NCBI GenBank assembly: GCA_020252485.1
Contig: JADCCX010000085.1
Coordinates: 1-62,508 of the forward strand
Length of the DNA stretch: 62,508 nt
Direction of reading: 5' to 3'
DNA from: Methylocystis sp.
Lineage (GTDB): Bacteria; Pseudomonadota; Alphaproteobacteria; Rhizobiales; Beijerinckiaceae
Shown here piece after piece: positions 26,266 through 35,589 of the stretch; positions within the stretch are counted from its first letter, which is position 1, and every line of letters starts with the position of its first letter. The notes under the pieces are model-generated. The model made no database searches. It was not told the origin of the DNA and worked only from the letters and a program-made list of their open reading frames with translations. The position numbers and the translations under genes are program-made.

Positions 26266-27612
26266 ATGCAGACCAATTTCACGCCCGAGCAGCTTGCCGA
26301 TCCGCAGATCGCCGCCTCCGAGAAAATCCTGCGCACCTGCGTGCATTGCGGCTTCTGCACCGCCACCTGCCCGACCTACCTGCTGCTGGGCGACGAGCTC
26401 GACAGCCCGCGCGGGCGCATCTACCTCGTCAAGGACATGCTGGAGAACGGCAAGCCCGCCAATGCCGAGGTGGTGAAGCATCTCGACCGCTGCCTCTCCT
26501 GTCTCTCCTGCATGACGACCTGCCCCTCCGGCGTGCATTACATGCACTTGATCGACCATGCGCGGATGCATATCGAGGAGACTTACGAGCGGCCCTGGCA
26601 TGACCGGCTGCTGCGCAGCATCCTCGCCTTCGTGCTGCCCTATCCCGGGCGCTTCCGGCTGGCGCTGGCCGGCGCCTTTTACGGTAGGCTGGCGAAGCCC
26701 GTGCTGGAGCGGCTGCCGGTGGTCGGCGGACGCCTGGGAGCGATGCTGAGCCTTGCGCCTGCCAGCGTACCGCCGCGCTCGACGGCGGCCGCCGGCGATG
26801 TCTTCCGCGCATCAGGCGCCCGCAAGAGGCGCGCCGCGATCCTCACCGGCTGCGCCCAGCCGGTCCTCAATCCCGCGATCAACGACGCCGCGATCCGCCT
26901 GCTCACCCGCTTCGGCGTCGAGGTCGTGCTGCCGAAGGGCGAAGGCTGCTGCGGCGCGCTGGTGCACCACATGGGCCGCGAGCACGAGGCCCATGCCTTC
27001 GCCAAGGCGAATATCGACGCCTGGATGCGCGAGATCGAGGGCGAGGGCCTCGACGCCATCGTCATCACCGGCTCGGGCTGCGGCACGACGATCAAGGATT
27101 ACGGCCACATGCTGCGCGACGACCCCGCCTATGCTGCGAAAGCGGCGCGGGTTTCGGCGCTGGCGAAGGATGTCACCGAGGTGCTCGCCGATCTTGCGCT
27201 TCCCGCAGCGCCGCCGCAGGGCCTGACAGTCGCCTATCATTCGGCCTGCTCGATGCAGCACGGCCAGAAGATCACGGATACGCCGAAGAAACTCCTGAAG
27301 GCCGCCGGCTTCTCCGTGAAGGATGTGCCCGAAGGCCATATCTGCTGCGGCTCGGCGGGCGTCTACAACATCCTGCAGCCGGAGATCGCCGGGCAATTGC
27401 GGGCCCGCAAGGTGAAGAACATCGAGCGCACGCGCCCCGACCTGATCGCCACCGGCAACATCGGCTGCATGACGCAGATCGGCAAGGGCGCCGCCGTCCC
27501 CATCGTCCATACCGTCGAGCTGCTGGATTGGGCCACCGGTGGACCCCTGCCGCCCGCACTCGAAGAGGCAGGCTTCAAGGCCGGTCATCACGCAGTCCAG
27601 ATGGCTGGCTGA
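26266..27612 (+). CDS. glcF: Glycolate oxidase iron-sulfur subunit
   Basis: A 448-residue Fe-S protein carrying electrons from the flavin subunits to the membrane quinone pool. Two N-terminal [4Fe-4S] motifs stand out, [12 protein letters not shown] near residues 26-37 and [12 protein letters not shown] near 76-87. Two CCG domains follow: GCAQPVLNP with [13 protein letters not shown], and [11 protein letters not shown] with [12 protein letters not shown]. Length is normal for GlcF. It forms an operon with glcE. A perfect hairpin overlaps its stop codon. Confidence 0.93.
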   Translation: MQTNFTPEQLADPQIAASEKILRTCVHCGFCTATCPTYLLLGDELDSPRGRIYLVKDMLENGKPANAEVVKHLDRCLSCLSCMTTCPSGVHYMHLIDHARMHIEETYERPWHDRLLRSILAFVLPYPGRFRLALAGAFYGRLAKPVLERLPVVGGRLGAMLSLAPASVPPRSTAAAGDVFRASGARKRRAAILTGCAQPVLNPAINDAAIRLLTRFGVEVVLPKGEGCCGALVHHMGREHEAHAFAKANIDAWMREIEGEGLDAIVITGSGCGTTIKDYGHMLRDDPAYAAKAARVSALAKDVTEVLADLALPAAPPQGLTVAYHSACSMQHGQKITDTPKKLLKAAGFSVKDVPEGHICCGSAGVYNILQPEIAGQLRARKVKNIERTRPDLIATGNIGCMTQIGKGAAVPIVHTVELLDWATGGPLPPALEEAGFKAGHHAVQMAG

Positions 27613-27635
27613 AAGACGGTTTGCATCTTTCAGCC
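27607..27635 (+). terminator. Perfect hairpin overlapping the glcF stop codon
   Basis: GGCTGAAAGA (27607-27616) pairs exactly with TCTTTCAGCC (27626-27635) across a 9-base loop. There is no T-run after it, so it may be a weak terminator or an mRNA 3'-end stabiliser between glcF and argB rather than a classical intrinsic terminator. Confidence 0.45.
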
Positions 27636-27695
27636 GCGCCATGCATCCGCTATAGCGCAGCCCGATCACTGCTTGTTCCGGGGATTTTTTCCGCC

Positions 27696-28589
27696 ATGGC
27701 CATCACCCTGCCCGACGTCCATACCCAGGCGGAAACGCTGGTGCAGGCGCTCCCTCACCTGCAGAAATACGACCAGACCACCGTGGTGGTGAAATACGGC
27801 GGCCATGCCATGGGCGACCGCGCGGCGGCGGAGGATTTCGCCGAGGATATCGTGCTTCTAGAGCTTGCCGGCGTGAAGCCGATCGTGGTGCATGGCGGGG
27901 GTCCGCAGATCGGGAAAATGCTGGAGAAGCTCGGCATCAAGAGCGAGTTCCAGGCGGGCCTGCGCGTCACCGACCAGGCGACGGTCGAGATCGTCGAGAT
28001 GGTGCTGGCCGGCTCCATCAACAAGCAGATCGTCGGCTGGATCGGCGCCGAGGGCGGCAAGGCCATCGGGCTCTCCGGCAAGGACGGCAATATGGTCGTG
28101 GCCGAAAAGGCGCGGCGCACCGTCAAGGATCCGGATTCCTTGATCGAGCGCGAGATCGATCTGGGCTTCGTAGGCGAACCCAAGACCGTCAACACCGACG
28201 TGCTCGATGCGGTGCTGAAAGCGGAGCTGATCCCGGTGCTGGCGCCGGTGGCGCTGGGCGAGGATGGCGCGACCTACAACGTCAACGCCGACACTTTCGC
28301 AGGCGCCATCGCCGGCGCGATGAAGGCCAAGCGCCTGCTGCTGCTGACGGATGTGCCGGGCGTGCTCGACAAGGACAAGAATCTCATCCCGGTATTGTCG
28401 ATCGAGGATTGCCGCCGCCTGATCGCCGACGGCACCGTGACCGGCGGCATGATCCCCAAGATCGAAACCTGCATTTACGCCATCGAAAAAGGCGTTGAGG
28501 CCGTCGTGATCCTGGATGGCAAGGTGCCGCATGCCGTTCTGCTGGAATTGCTGACCGATCATGGCGCCGGAACGATGATCCGCCGCTGA
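27696..28589 (+). CDS. argB: Acetylglutamate kinase
   Basis: A 297-residue amino acid kinase that phosphorylates N-acetylglutamate in arginine synthesis. Motifs: [11 protein letters not shown] near residues 31-41, [10 protein letters not shown] near 66-75, and [17 protein letters not shown] near 195-211 in the nucleotide-binding part. Start ATG 27696 follows an 83-bp gap after glcF; the longer frame overlaps glcF in another frame. The HAD hydrolase gene follows 81 bp downstream, a pairing common in Rhizobiales genomes as far as I recall. Confidence 0.95.
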   Translation: MAITLPDVHTQAETLVQALPHLQKYDQTTVVVKYGGHAMGDRAAAEDFAEDIVLLELAGVKPIVVHGGGPQIGKMLEKLGIKSEFQAGLRVTDQATVEIVEMVLAGSINKQIVGWIGAEGGKAIGLSGKDGNMVVAEKARRTVKDPDSLIEREIDLGFVGEPKTVNTDVLDAVLKAELIPVLAPVALGEDGATYNVNADTFAGAIAGAMKAKRLLLLTDVPGVLDKDKNLIPVLSIEDCRRLIADGTVTGGMIPKIETCIYAIEKGVEAVVILDGKVPHAVLLELLTDHGAGTMIRR

Positions 28590-28670
28590 TGCCCCGTTAA
28601 CATCTGCGTGGTTGTTTATCCTGCGGGTTCCGGCGAAGGCCGCGTCCCTTCCCTCCACGGCAAGAGAGCC

Positions 28671-29378
28671 ATGACCGAAGCCGCAGCGCGCACGATCGGA
28701 TCGTCGTTCAGCCATGTCGACACCTGGGTGTTCGATCTCGACAACACGCTTTATCCGCCGGATTCCACGCTGTGGCCGCAGATCGATGCGCGCATCACCA
28801 ATTACATCATGGAGCTTTACGGAATCGACGGCATGTCGGCCCGCGCGCTCCAGAAGCATTTCTACCACCGCCACGGCACGACATTGCGCGCCCTGATCGA
28901 CCAGGGCCATGCCGATCCCGAGCATTTCATGGATTTCGTCCATGACATCGACCGCTCGTCGCTTGTTCACGACGTCAGCCTGTCCGAGGCGCTGGCCCGT
29001 CTGCCCGGCCGCAAGCTGATCCTCACCAACGGTTCGCAGAAGCATGCCGAGCACACGGCGGAGGCCCTTGGCATCCTGCAGCATTTCGACGCCGTCTTCG
29101 ATATCAAGGCGGCGGATTATATCCCCAAGCCGGAGCCGGTGGCCTACAGGATGTTCTTCGAGAAGCACGGCGTGGATCCGGTGCGGGCCGCGATGTTCGA
29201 GGATCTGGTGAAGAACCTGAAGGCCCCCCATGCGGCGGGCATGAAGACGGTGCTGATTGTGCCGAAAACGGGAATCAACGACCTGCGGGATGCGTGGGAG
29301 CATCGCCAGGAGACGCCGGAATTCGTCGAATACGTCACCGATGATCTGGCGGCATTCCTGGCCAGGTTGCTTCCATAG
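28671..29378 (+). CDS. HAD-family pyrimidine 5'-nucleotidase (SDT1/PHM8-like)
   Basis: A 235-residue soluble phosphatase. The HAD motifs are complete: FDLDNTLYPP (nucleophile Asp, near residues 19-28), LTNGSQKH (motif II Thr), KPEPVAY (motif III Lys) and FEDLVKNL (motif IV acids). The SDT1/PHM8 branch removes phosphate from pyrimidine nucleoside monophosphates or lysophosphatidate. The annotation as pyrimidine 5'-nucleotidase follows family usage. ATG 28671 has GAGAG seven bases upstream. The next feature is tRNA-Gly. Confidence 0.82.
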   Translation: MTEAAARTIGSSFSHVDTWVFDLDNTLYPPDSTLWPQIDARITNYIMELYGIDGMSARALQKHFYHRHGTTLRALIDQGHADPEHFMDFVHDIDRSSLVHDVSLSEALARLPGRKLILTNGSQKHAEHTAEALGILQHFDAVFDIKAADYIPKPEPVAYRMFFEKHGVDPVRAAMFEDLVKNLKAPHAAGMKTVLIVPKTGINDLRDAWEHRQETPEFVEYVTDDLAAFLARLLP

Positions 29379-29488
29379 GACGCAATACCAGCAATCAAGG
29401 CTTGCAACCGCGTTTGTCCTTTGGCATAGGAGCCTCACCCAACGGCGGGACCGGCCTTATCACGGCCAGTGTCGCGCAGTTAACGGAT

Positions 29489-29563
29489 GCGGGAGTAGCT
29501 CAGGGGTAGAGCACAACCTTGCCAAGGTTGGGGTCGAGGGTTCGAATCCCTTCTCCCGCTCCA
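29489..29563 (+). tRNA. tRNA-Gly (GCC anticodon)
   Basis: The 75-base sequence folds as a complete tRNA. The acceptor arms GCGGGAG and CTCCCGC, a D-arm with AGCTCAGGGGTAGAGC, anticodon GCC at 29521-29523 in a 5-bp stem, TTCGAATC in the T-loop and an encoded CCA end at 29561-29563 are all present. A possible promoter (TTGCAA at 29402, CATAGG at 29425, 17-bp spacing) lies upstream. No integrated element is seen beside it. Confidence 0.95.
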
Positions 29564-29601
29564 GTCGGTCAATTGTCCGGCCTGGAGACAGCAAGCCCCT
29601 T

Positions 29602-31299
29602 TCAGCCCCGCCCCTTCACGAATGGCTGATGCTCCGCCAGCAATTCGCCGGTCAGCGCCTTTTCGATCAGCGCCCTCGTGTTCGCCGCTCCATAGATCGC
29701 GACGAAAGAACCGAAGCGCGGCCCCCGCTCCTCGCCGAGCAGCACCTGATAGAGCATCGAAAACCACGAGCCGCCGACGTTGAAGCCGCCCTCCTTGTTG
29801 GGTGTGCGGTAGGGATCCCGGCGGCCGACATCGAGCACGGCGTCCTGGATGAGCGCCGGATCGGTGATGCCCTCGCTGGCAATCTCGCCCAGCCGGGCGG
29901 CGAGGTCCGCGAGGGCCACGCGTTCGTCCCCGGTGGGCAGGCGGTAGCGCTTCGCCGGCTTCACGAAATCCCGGAAATAGCGGATCGCATAGCCCGCCAT
30001 CCGGTCGAGCCCCGGATGCGTAACAGGGTCCGTGCCCGGCGCATAACGGCGGATGAAACCCCACAGCACATCCTTGTCCTCGGCATTGGCGACCGCCACG
30101 AGGTTGAGAAGCAGCGTGAAGCTGACGGCGGCGCGCGGCGCATTGCTGCCGTCTGCCGATGGCATCGTCTCCGGCGGCGGCGGGTCGCCCTGATGGATAT
30201 GCCAGACGGGATTGCCGAGCCGGTTCTTCCAGTCCTGCCGCCCATAGGCTTCGAGGAACTGCAGATATTCATCCATGGCGCGGGGGATGACATCGAAATG
30301 CAGCCTCTTCGCCTCACGCGGCTTCTGGAACATGAAGAGCGAGAGGCTCTCCGGCGAGGCATAGGTCAGCCATTCGTCGATGGTCAGGCCATTGCCCTTC
30401 GACTTCGATATCTTCTGGCCCTGCTCGTCGAGAAAGAGCTCGTAGACGTAATGGTTCGGCGGCTCGCCGCCGAGAATCTGACAGATTCGATCGTAAATCG
30501 AGGCATTGGTCTGGTGATCCTTGCCGAACATCTCGAAATCAACATCGAGCGCCGCCCAGCGCATGCCGAAATCGGGCTTCCATTGCAGCTTCACCTTGCC
30601 GCCGGTCACCGGCAGCGTCACGTCGCGGCCGTCCTCATCCTGGAAGGTGATGGTTCCGTTCTTCGGATCAATGGCCTTCATCGGCACATAAAGGACACGT
30701 CCGGTGCTGGGCGAGATCGGCAGGAAGGGGCTGTAGGTGGCCTGCCGTTCGCTGCCAAGCGTGGGCAGCATGACGGCCATGATGGCGTCGTAGCGCTCCA
30801 GCGCCCTGAGCAGCACGGCATCGAAGCGCCCGGAGCGATAACAATCGGTGGCGCTGGCGAATTCGTAATCGAAGCCGAACGTGTCGAGAAAACGCCGGAG
30901 CATCGCATTGTTATGGTGCCCGAAGCTCGCGTAATCGCCGCCGAAGGGATTGGGCACGGCGGTCAAGGGCATATGGAGATAGGGCGCGAGCGCCGCCGGA
31001 TCGGGAACATTATCCGGGATCTTGCGCATGCCATCCATATCGTCGGAGAAGACGAGCATCCGCGTCGGGATGCTGCCCTCCGTCAGAGTCTCGAAGGCCT
31101 TGCGCACCATCGTCGTGCGCGCCACTTCGCCGAAGGTGCCGATATGCGGCAATCCGGAGGGGCCGTAGCCGGTTTCGAACAGGATCTCGGCCTTTCCGGA
31201 TTTCTTCTGCCGCTCGACGAGCTTGCGGGCCTCCTCAAACGGCCAGGCGAGCGAGGTTTCTGCGGCGGATTCGAGCGTGAGCGGGAGAGGCATGTTCAT
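29602..31299 (-). CDS. lysK: Lysine--tRNA ligase, class I
   Basis: A 565-residue class I lysyl-tRNA synthetase, the archaeal-type enzyme used by most Alphaproteobacteria instead of class II LysS. The HIGH-equivalent [10 protein letters not shown] lies near residues 49-58 and the KMSKS-equivalent KISKSKGNG near 297-305. The C-terminal helical part is of normal length. It lies 65 bp downstream of era on the same strand and faces tRNA-Gly at its 3' end. Confidence 0.95.
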   Translation of the reverse strand: MNMPLPLTLESAAETSLAWPFEEARKLVERQKKSGKAEILFETGYGPSGLPHIGTFGEVARTTMVRKAFETLTEGSIPTRMLVFSDDMDGMRKIPDNVPDPAALAPYLHMPLTAVPNPFGGDYASFGHHNNAMLRRFLDTFGFDYEFASATDCYRSGRFDAVLLRALERYDAIMAVMLPTLGSERQATYSPFLPISPSTGRVLYVPMKAIDPKNGTITFQDEDGRDVTLPVTGGKVKLQWKPDFGMRWAALDVDFEMFGKDHQTNASIYDRICQILGGEPPNHYVYELFLDEQGQKISKSKGNGLTIDEWLTYASPESLSLFMFQKPREAKRLHFDVIPRAMDEYLQFLEAYGRQDWKNRLGNPVWHIHQGDPPPPETMPSADGSNAPRAAVSFTLLLNLVAVANAEDKDVLWGFIRRYAPGTDPVTHPGLDRMAGYAIRYFRDFVKPAKRYRLPTGDERVALADLAARLGEIASEGITDPALIQDAVLDVGRRDPYRTPNKEGGFNVGGSWFSMLYQVLLGEERGPRFGSFVAIYGAANTRALIEKALTGELLAEHQPFVKGRG

Positions 31300-31364
31300 G
31301 ACCGCGCTGGTCTAAGCGCCAACGTGAGCAGAGGTCAACGTTGCATCGATGTCGGCTCCGCAGT

Positions 31365-32282
31365 TCAACCCTTCGGAAAGGTCAGTCCCATCTCGCGGTA
31401 GCGCTCGGGATCGTCGCTCCAGTTCTCGCGCACCTTCACGAAGAGGAAGAGATGCACCTTGGTCTCGGCAGCCTCGGCAATCTCCTTGCGGGCGGCCGAG
31501 CCGATGGCCTTGATGGTCGCGCCGCCTTCGCCCAGCACGATCTTGCGCTGGCCTTCGCGCTCCACGAAAATCGTCTGGTTGATCTTCACCGAGCCGTCCT
31601 TGCGGGTTTCCCAGGTCTCGGTCTCGACCGTGGAGCGATACGGCAGCTCGTCGTGCAGGCGCTCGAACAGCTTCTCGCGGGTGATCTCGGAGGCCAGGAA
31701 CCGCAAGGGCGCATCGGAAATCTGGTCTTCCGGGTAAAGCCAGGGGCCTTTCGGCATGCGCTTGGCGAGCCATGCCGCCATATCCCTGACGCCGTAGCCG
31801 GTGAGCGCCGCAATCATGAAGGTGGCGTCGAAGCGGGCGCGCTCGTTGAGCCGCGCCGCGATGCCGATCAGCAGCGGCTTGTCGATCGTGTCGACCTTGT
31901 TGAGGATCAGGACCTTGGGCTGGCGCACATCCTTGAGGCCATCCAAAATCGCCAGCGTCTCGGGCTCATCGGCCCGGCGCGCATCAACGAGCAGCGCCAC
32001 GAGGTCCGCGTCGCCGGCGCCGCCCCAGGCGCTCTCGACCATGGCGCGGTCGAGACGGCGCTTGGGCTGGAAGATGCCGGGCGTATCGACGAAGACGATC
32101 TGCGTGCCGTCCACCATGGCAATGCCGCGCACCTGCGTGCGCGTGGTCTGCACCTTGCGGCTGACGATCGACACCTTGGCGCCGACAAGGGCATTGAGCA
32201 GCGTCGATTTGCCGGCATTGGGCGCGCCGATGAGGGCCACGAAGCCCGCGGCGGTTTCTGCCGCTTCAGATGGTTCGGTCAT
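31365..32282 (-). CDS. era: GTPase Era
   Basis: A 305-residue ribosome-assembly GTPase that binds 16S rRNA near its 3' end. G1 GAPNAGKSTLLN near residues 18-29, G3 DTPGIFQP, G4 NKVD and a C-terminal KH domain with VLGEGGATIKAIGSAARKEI are all visible. It overlaps rnc by ATGA, the conserved rnc-era order. The usual downstream recO is missing, and lysK follows instead. Confidence 0.96.
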   Translation of the reverse strand: MTEPSEAAETAAGFVALIGAPNAGKSTLLNALVGAKVSIVSRKVQTTRTQVRGIAMVDGTQIVFVDTPGIFQPKRRLDRAMVESAWGGAGDADLVALLVDARRADEPETLAILDGLKDVRQPKVLILNKVDTIDKPLLIGIAARLNERARFDATFMIAALTGYGVRDMAAWLAKRMPKGPWLYPEDQISDAPLRFLASEITREKLFERLHDELPYRSTVETETWETRKDGSVKINQTIFVEREGQRKIVLGEGGATIKAIGSAARKEIAEAAETKVHLFLFVKVRENWSDDPERYREMGLTFPKG

Positions 32283-32992
32283 GGTGCGCTTCCGTTGGTT
32301 GTCTCGGCAACCAGGCGTGCGAGCAGCCCGGAAGCGGCGGCTTGCTCCGCCTCGCGCTTCGATGTGCCCGAGCCTTCGCTGCCGCCCAGCACGGGGACCT
32401 CGACCGCCACGACGAAAACCATGCGATGGGGAGGCCCGCTGCGCGAAATCTCGCGGTAGACCGGCATGCCGAGCGCCCTGCCCTGGGCCAGTTCCTGCAG
32501 TTGGGTCTTGGCGTCCCGCCGGTCGCCCGTGGGGTTGAGCATCCGGCCCTGCCAGGCTCCTTCGATCACGGCCTTGGCCTTCGGATAATCGCTATCGAGA
32601 AAAACCGCCCCGATCAGCGCCTCGCAGACATCGGCCAGAATGGTCTGGCGCTTGCGCCCGCCGGTCTGCGCCTCGCCGGCTCCCAGCCGGATATTGGGTC
32701 CCACGTCCCAGACAAGCGCTACCTCCGCGCAGGTTTCGCGGCGCACGAGTTCGGCCATGCGGCGCGCCAGTTCGCCCTCATCGGCCTTGGGGAAGGTCGC
32801 GGACAGGATTTCCGCGATGGCGAGGCCCAATACGCGGTCGCCGAGAAATTCGAGCCGCTGATAGCTTTGCGACCGCACATCACCGGCCTTGACGCTGGAG
32901 ACATGCGTCAGCGCGTGCTTAAGCAGATTTTGATCGGCGAAATGATGACCCAGGCGCTCCTGCAAGCCCAATAGGTCGCGGATAGCCCTCAT
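32279..32992 (-). CDS. rnc: Ribonuclease III
   Basis: A 237-residue double-strand-specific endoribonuclease for rRNA and mRNA processing. The catalytic signature RLEFLGDRVLGLAIAEIL is near residues 46-63, and the second acidic site DVCEALIGAVFLD is near 125-137. A C-terminal dsRNA-binding domain runs from about 158 (DAKTQLQELAQ) to the end (AEQAAASGLLARLV). It lies in the lepB-rnc-era operon with a 3-base gap to lepB. Confidence 0.95.
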   Translation of the reverse strand: MRAIRDLLGLQERLGHHFADQNLLKHALTHVSSVKAGDVRSQSYQRLEFLGDRVLGLAIAEILSATFPKADEGELARRMAELVRRETCAEVALVWDVGPNIRLGAGEAQTGGRKRQTILADVCEALIGAVFLDSDYPKAKAVIEGAWQGRMLNPTGDRRDAKTQLQELAQGRALGMPVYREISRSGPPHRMVFVVAVEVPVLGGSEGSGTSKREAEQAAASGLLARLVAETTNGSAP

Positions 32993-32995
32993 TGC

Positions 32996-33748
32996 TCAGC
33001 GAATTTTTGTGAAGAGGCGATCGACCCGCAGGGCCCAGGGCCAGTTCCAGACCTGCCAAGCGGAGGAGCGCTCATCGATCGAGAAGAAGATGATCTCCGC
33101 GCGGCCGACGAAATTCTCCCAGGGCACATAGCCGACGCTTTGCTGATCGCGGCTGTCGGTCGAATTGTCGCGGTTGTCGCCCATCATGAAGAAGTGGCCG
33201 ACGGGCACCTCGAAGACATTGGTGTTGTTGAACAGGCCGCGCCCGTCGTTCAGCTTATGAATCTGGTGGCGCGTGCCGCCCGGCAGCGTCTCCCAATAGG
33301 CGACGGCGCGTCCGCGGTAGCCTGCGCCGAGATCGACCGGCTCCTCGCCGATCTTCTCCTCCTTCACCGGAACGCCGTTGATGTGAAGAACACCCTGCAG
33401 CATCTGGATCTTGTCGCCGGGCAGACCGATCACCCGCTTGATGTAATCGGTGGAATTGTCCTTCGGCAGCTTGAAGACGGCGACATCGCCCCGCTTGGGC
33501 TCTGCCCCGAAAATCCGTCCCGAGATGGGCACCGCGCTGAACGGGAAAGAGTGTTTCGAGTAGCCGTAGCTGTATTTCGAAACGAACAGATAATCGCCGA
33601 TCAGCAAGGTCGGGATCAGCGAGCCGGTCGGGATATTGAAGGGCTGGAAGAAGAAGGTCCGCACCACCAGCGCGATGAGCAGCGCCTGAATGACAATCTT
33701 GACGGTTTCCCACAGGCCTTCCTGCTTCTGTTCGATCTTGCTGTTCAA
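32996..33748 (-). CDS. lepB: Signal peptidase I
   Basis: A 250-residue membrane serine protease that cleaves signal peptides of exported proteins. After a single N-terminal membrane segment (about 14-34) comes the catalytic box PTGSLIPTLLIGDYLFVSK (Ser near 42, followed by Leu rather than the common Met). Next are YIKRVIGLPGD with the catalytic Lys, and the C-terminal box HFFMMGDNRDNSTDSR. I chose the TTG at 33748 (LNSKIEQKQEG) with GGAAGG upstream. An ATG at 33835 would add 29 residues with no family similarity. Confidence 0.92.
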   Translation of the reverse strand: MNSKIEQKQEGLWETVKIVIQALLIALVVRTFFFQPFNIPTGSLIPTLLIGDYLFVSKYSYGYSKHSFPFSAVPISGRIFGAEPKRGDVAVFKLPKDNSTDYIKRVIGLPGDKIQMLQGVLHINGVPVKEEKIGEEPVDLGAGYRGRAVAYWETLPGGTRHQIHKLNDGRGLFNNTNVFEVPVGHFFMMGDNRDNSTDSRDQQSVGYVPWENFVGRAEIIFFSIDERSSAWQVWNWPWALRVDRLFTKIR

Positions 33749-33877
33749 GGGAGGTGCCTTCCGGGAGGGCCAGTTTGATCGGCTCGATATAGCGACGGGG
33801 GCAGGCTGGAGCAATGGCAGAAGGCCTGTCAGCACGGCCCTGAACTCGGGTTAACGATCGCCTCCGCGAGCTCCCAT

Positions 33878-34003
33878 CCCGCCCCCTTGCGGGGCGGGCG
33901 GCCGAGCGCAGCGAGGCCGGGTGAGGGGATTTTCCCATTTTCACCCTCATGATCACCCCTCCCCGGCGGCTTTCGCCGCCGACCCTCCCCGTCAAGGGGA
34001 GGG
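33878..34003. repeat. Composite palindromic repeat between lepB and acpS
   Basis: Three hairpins follow one another: CCCGCCCC / GGGGCGGG (33878-33898), GGCGGC TTTC GCCGCC (33965-33980) and CCCTCCCC GTCA with its complement (33983-34003). The motif GGCCGGGTGAGGGG at the first hairpin resembles the repeats in the mut region. The 296-bp gap to acpS holds nothing else that I can recognise. Confidence 0.6.
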
Positions 34004-34044
34004 ATGGAGCCCGCATGTTAACCCGGATTCACAGCCCTCGTTTC

Positions 34045-34449
34045 TCAGCTCCCGGCCGGCCGCGCCTCGATCACCACGAAGGCCTGGGCGTAGGGGTGAT
34101 CGTCGGTGATGGTGAGATGGATGAAGGCCTCGTGGCCGGCTGGCGTCAGGCTGGCAAGCCGGGCGGCGGCCCCGCCGGTGAGCACCATCGTCGGCTGGCC
34201 GGAGCGCTGGTTGACGACGCCCATGTCACGCCAGAAGACGCCCCGGTTCATGCCGGTGCCGAGCGCCTTGGCGCAGGCCTCCTTGGCGGCGAAGCGCTTG
34301 GCATAGGTGGCGGCTGGGTTGGCCTTGCGCTCGGCGCGGTTCCGCTCGATCTGGGTGAAGATGCGCAGGGTGAAGCGCTCCGGATGACGCGCCAGCGTCT
34401 TCTCGATCCGCCGGATGTCGCAGAGATCGGAGCCGATGCCGATGATCAT
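34045..34449 (-). CDS. acpS: Holo-[acyl-carrier-protein] synthase
   Basis: A 134-residue phosphopantetheinyl transferase that activates acyl carrier protein for fatty acid synthesis. The Mg/CoA site [15 protein letters not shown] is at residues 3-17 and the second motif [14 protein letters not shown] near 53-66. Length is typical. It lies 7 bp downstream of pyrE on the same strand and is separated from lepB by a repeat region; the pyrE-acpS-lepB-rnc-era order is usual for the group. Confidence 0.94.
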   Translation of the reverse strand: MIIGIGSDLCDIRRIEKTLARHPERFTLRIFTQIERNRAERKANPAATYAKRFAAKEACAKALGTGMNRGVFWRDMGVVNQRSGQPTMVLTGGAAARLASLTPAGHEAFIHLTITDDHPYAQAFVVIEARPAGS

Positions 34450-34456
34450 CGCCGGA

Positions 34457-35035
34457 TCAGAGGCCCCGGCTGCCGGGCTTCACCGCCGGCAGGGCGGCCA
34501 TCTCCGGCGGCACCTCATCCGGCGCATAATCGGGCACGAAATAGGAGGCGAGCGCCACCAGCGGCACGCCGATATCGGCCTTGCCGGCGGATCGGTCGAT
34601 GAGCACGGCGGCGCCCACCACCTCACCGGGATGGCGGGCGATGGCGGCGAGGCATTCGCGCGAGGAAAGCCCCGTCGTGATGATATCCTCCACCATCAGC
34701 ACGCGGGCGCCGGCGGGTATCTCGAAGCCGCGCCGGAGCTTGAACTCGCCGTTCTCGCGCTCGACGAAGATCGCCTTGGCGCCAAGCTGCCGGGCGGTCT
34801 CGTAGCCCGGCACGATGCCGCCGACCGCAGGCGAGACAACGACATCGATCCTGCCGAAACGGGCCGTCACCTTTTCGGCCAAGGCCTTGCAGAGCCGCGC
34901 GGTGCGCTCCGGGTCCTGGAAAACGAACATCTTCTGCATGAAGACCGGGGAGCGCCGCCCGGATGAGAGGATGAAATGCCCTTCGAGCAGGGCGCCGGCG
35001 GCACGGAATTCGCCAAGAACGTCTTCGGTGTTCAT
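34457..35035 (-). CDS. pyrE: Orotate phosphoribosyltransferase
   Basis: A 192-residue enzyme joining orotate and PRPP to give OMP in pyrimidine synthesis. The PRPP motif [11 protein letters not shown] lies near residues 112-122, and [15 protein letters not shown] near 21-35 binds orotate. ATG 35035 gives the normal family length; the upstream extension has no similarity and runs towards the rnpB promoter. Divergent from the RNase P RNA gene. Confidence 0.94.
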   Translation of the reverse strand: MNTEDVLGEFRAAGALLEGHFILSSGRRSPVFMQKMFVFQDPERTARLCKALAEKVTARFGRIDVVVSPAVGGIVPGYETARQLGAKAIFVERENGEFKLRRGFEIPAGARVLMVEDIITTGLSSRECLAAIARHPGEVVGAAVLIDRSAGKADIGVPLVALASYFVPDYAPDEVPPEMAALPAVKPGSRGL

Positions 35036-35101
35036 GAGACGAATCTCATGGCGGAAGGCTGCGGACAGGGCAAGCCTTTCAACGCGGGACCTGCGTTTCC
35101 C

Positions 35102-35130
35102 TTGACCCGCCACCATGAGCCGCCTAGGCA
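35102..35130 (+). promoter_or_regulatory. Probable sigma-70 promoter of rnpB
   Basis: TTGACC at 35102-35107 and TAGGCA at 35125-35130 are separated by 17 bp. Initiation 5-8 bases later would fall at the predicted 5' end of the RNase P RNA. Confidence 0.5.
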
Positions 35131-35132
35131 AC

Positions 35133-35512
35133 GCCGGTCAGTCGGCTGGACGGCCGCCGGGGGCGACCCTGGAGGAAAGTCCGGGCTCCATGGAGACACG
35201 GTGGCGGCTAACGGCCGCCGGGGGCGACCCCAGGGATAGCGCCACAGAGATATACCGCCTTCCTCGGAAGGTAAGGGTGAAAAGGTGCGGTAAGAGCGCA
35301 CCGCGGAACCGGCAACGGGACCGGCCAGGCAAGCCCCGCCGGGAGCAAGACCGAATAGGGACGGCACGCCCTCCGCAAGGAGGGCAGGCCAGGGCTTCAG
35401 GCCGCCGTCCGGGTTGGTTGCATCAGGCGTCGCGCGAGCGCCGCCGCAGATGAATGGCCGTCACGCCGGGGCGACCCGGCCATACAGAACCCGGCTTACA
35501 GGCCGACTGGCG
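35133..35512 (+). ncRNA. rnpB: RNase P RNA, bacterial type A
   Basis: The catalytic RNA of RNase P, which trims the 5' leader of tRNA precursors. The conserved GAGGAAAGTCCGGGCTCC lies at 35172-35189, and AGGGTGAAAAGGTGCGGTAAG with GCGCACCGC is present near 35275-35302. The 5' CAGTCGGC pairs with GCCGACTG near the 3' end to close helix P1, and ACAGAACCCGGCTTACA precedes it. The ends are estimated to within a few bases. All small ORFs here are spurious. Confidence 0.93.
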
Positions 35513-35589
35513 CTTCTCTCCCGGTTCGACTTCGTTCATCTCGCTTCCTATATCGGGTTCGAAAACGAAGGATATTCAAGGTTTCTGCC

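Noticed and set aside
27858-29438. 526-codon open frame on the minus strand opposite argB and the HAD gene
   Set aside because: Both plus-strand genes carry complete catalytic motifs, and the antisense frame has none.
29489-29563. tRNA-Gly as integration site of an island
   Set aside because: No integrase, no duplicated tRNA 3' end and only housekeeping genes on both sides.
35115-35453. Open frames in the RNase P RNA region on both strands
   Set aside because: The region has the conserved RNase P RNA core sequences and closing helix, so these frames are not genes.
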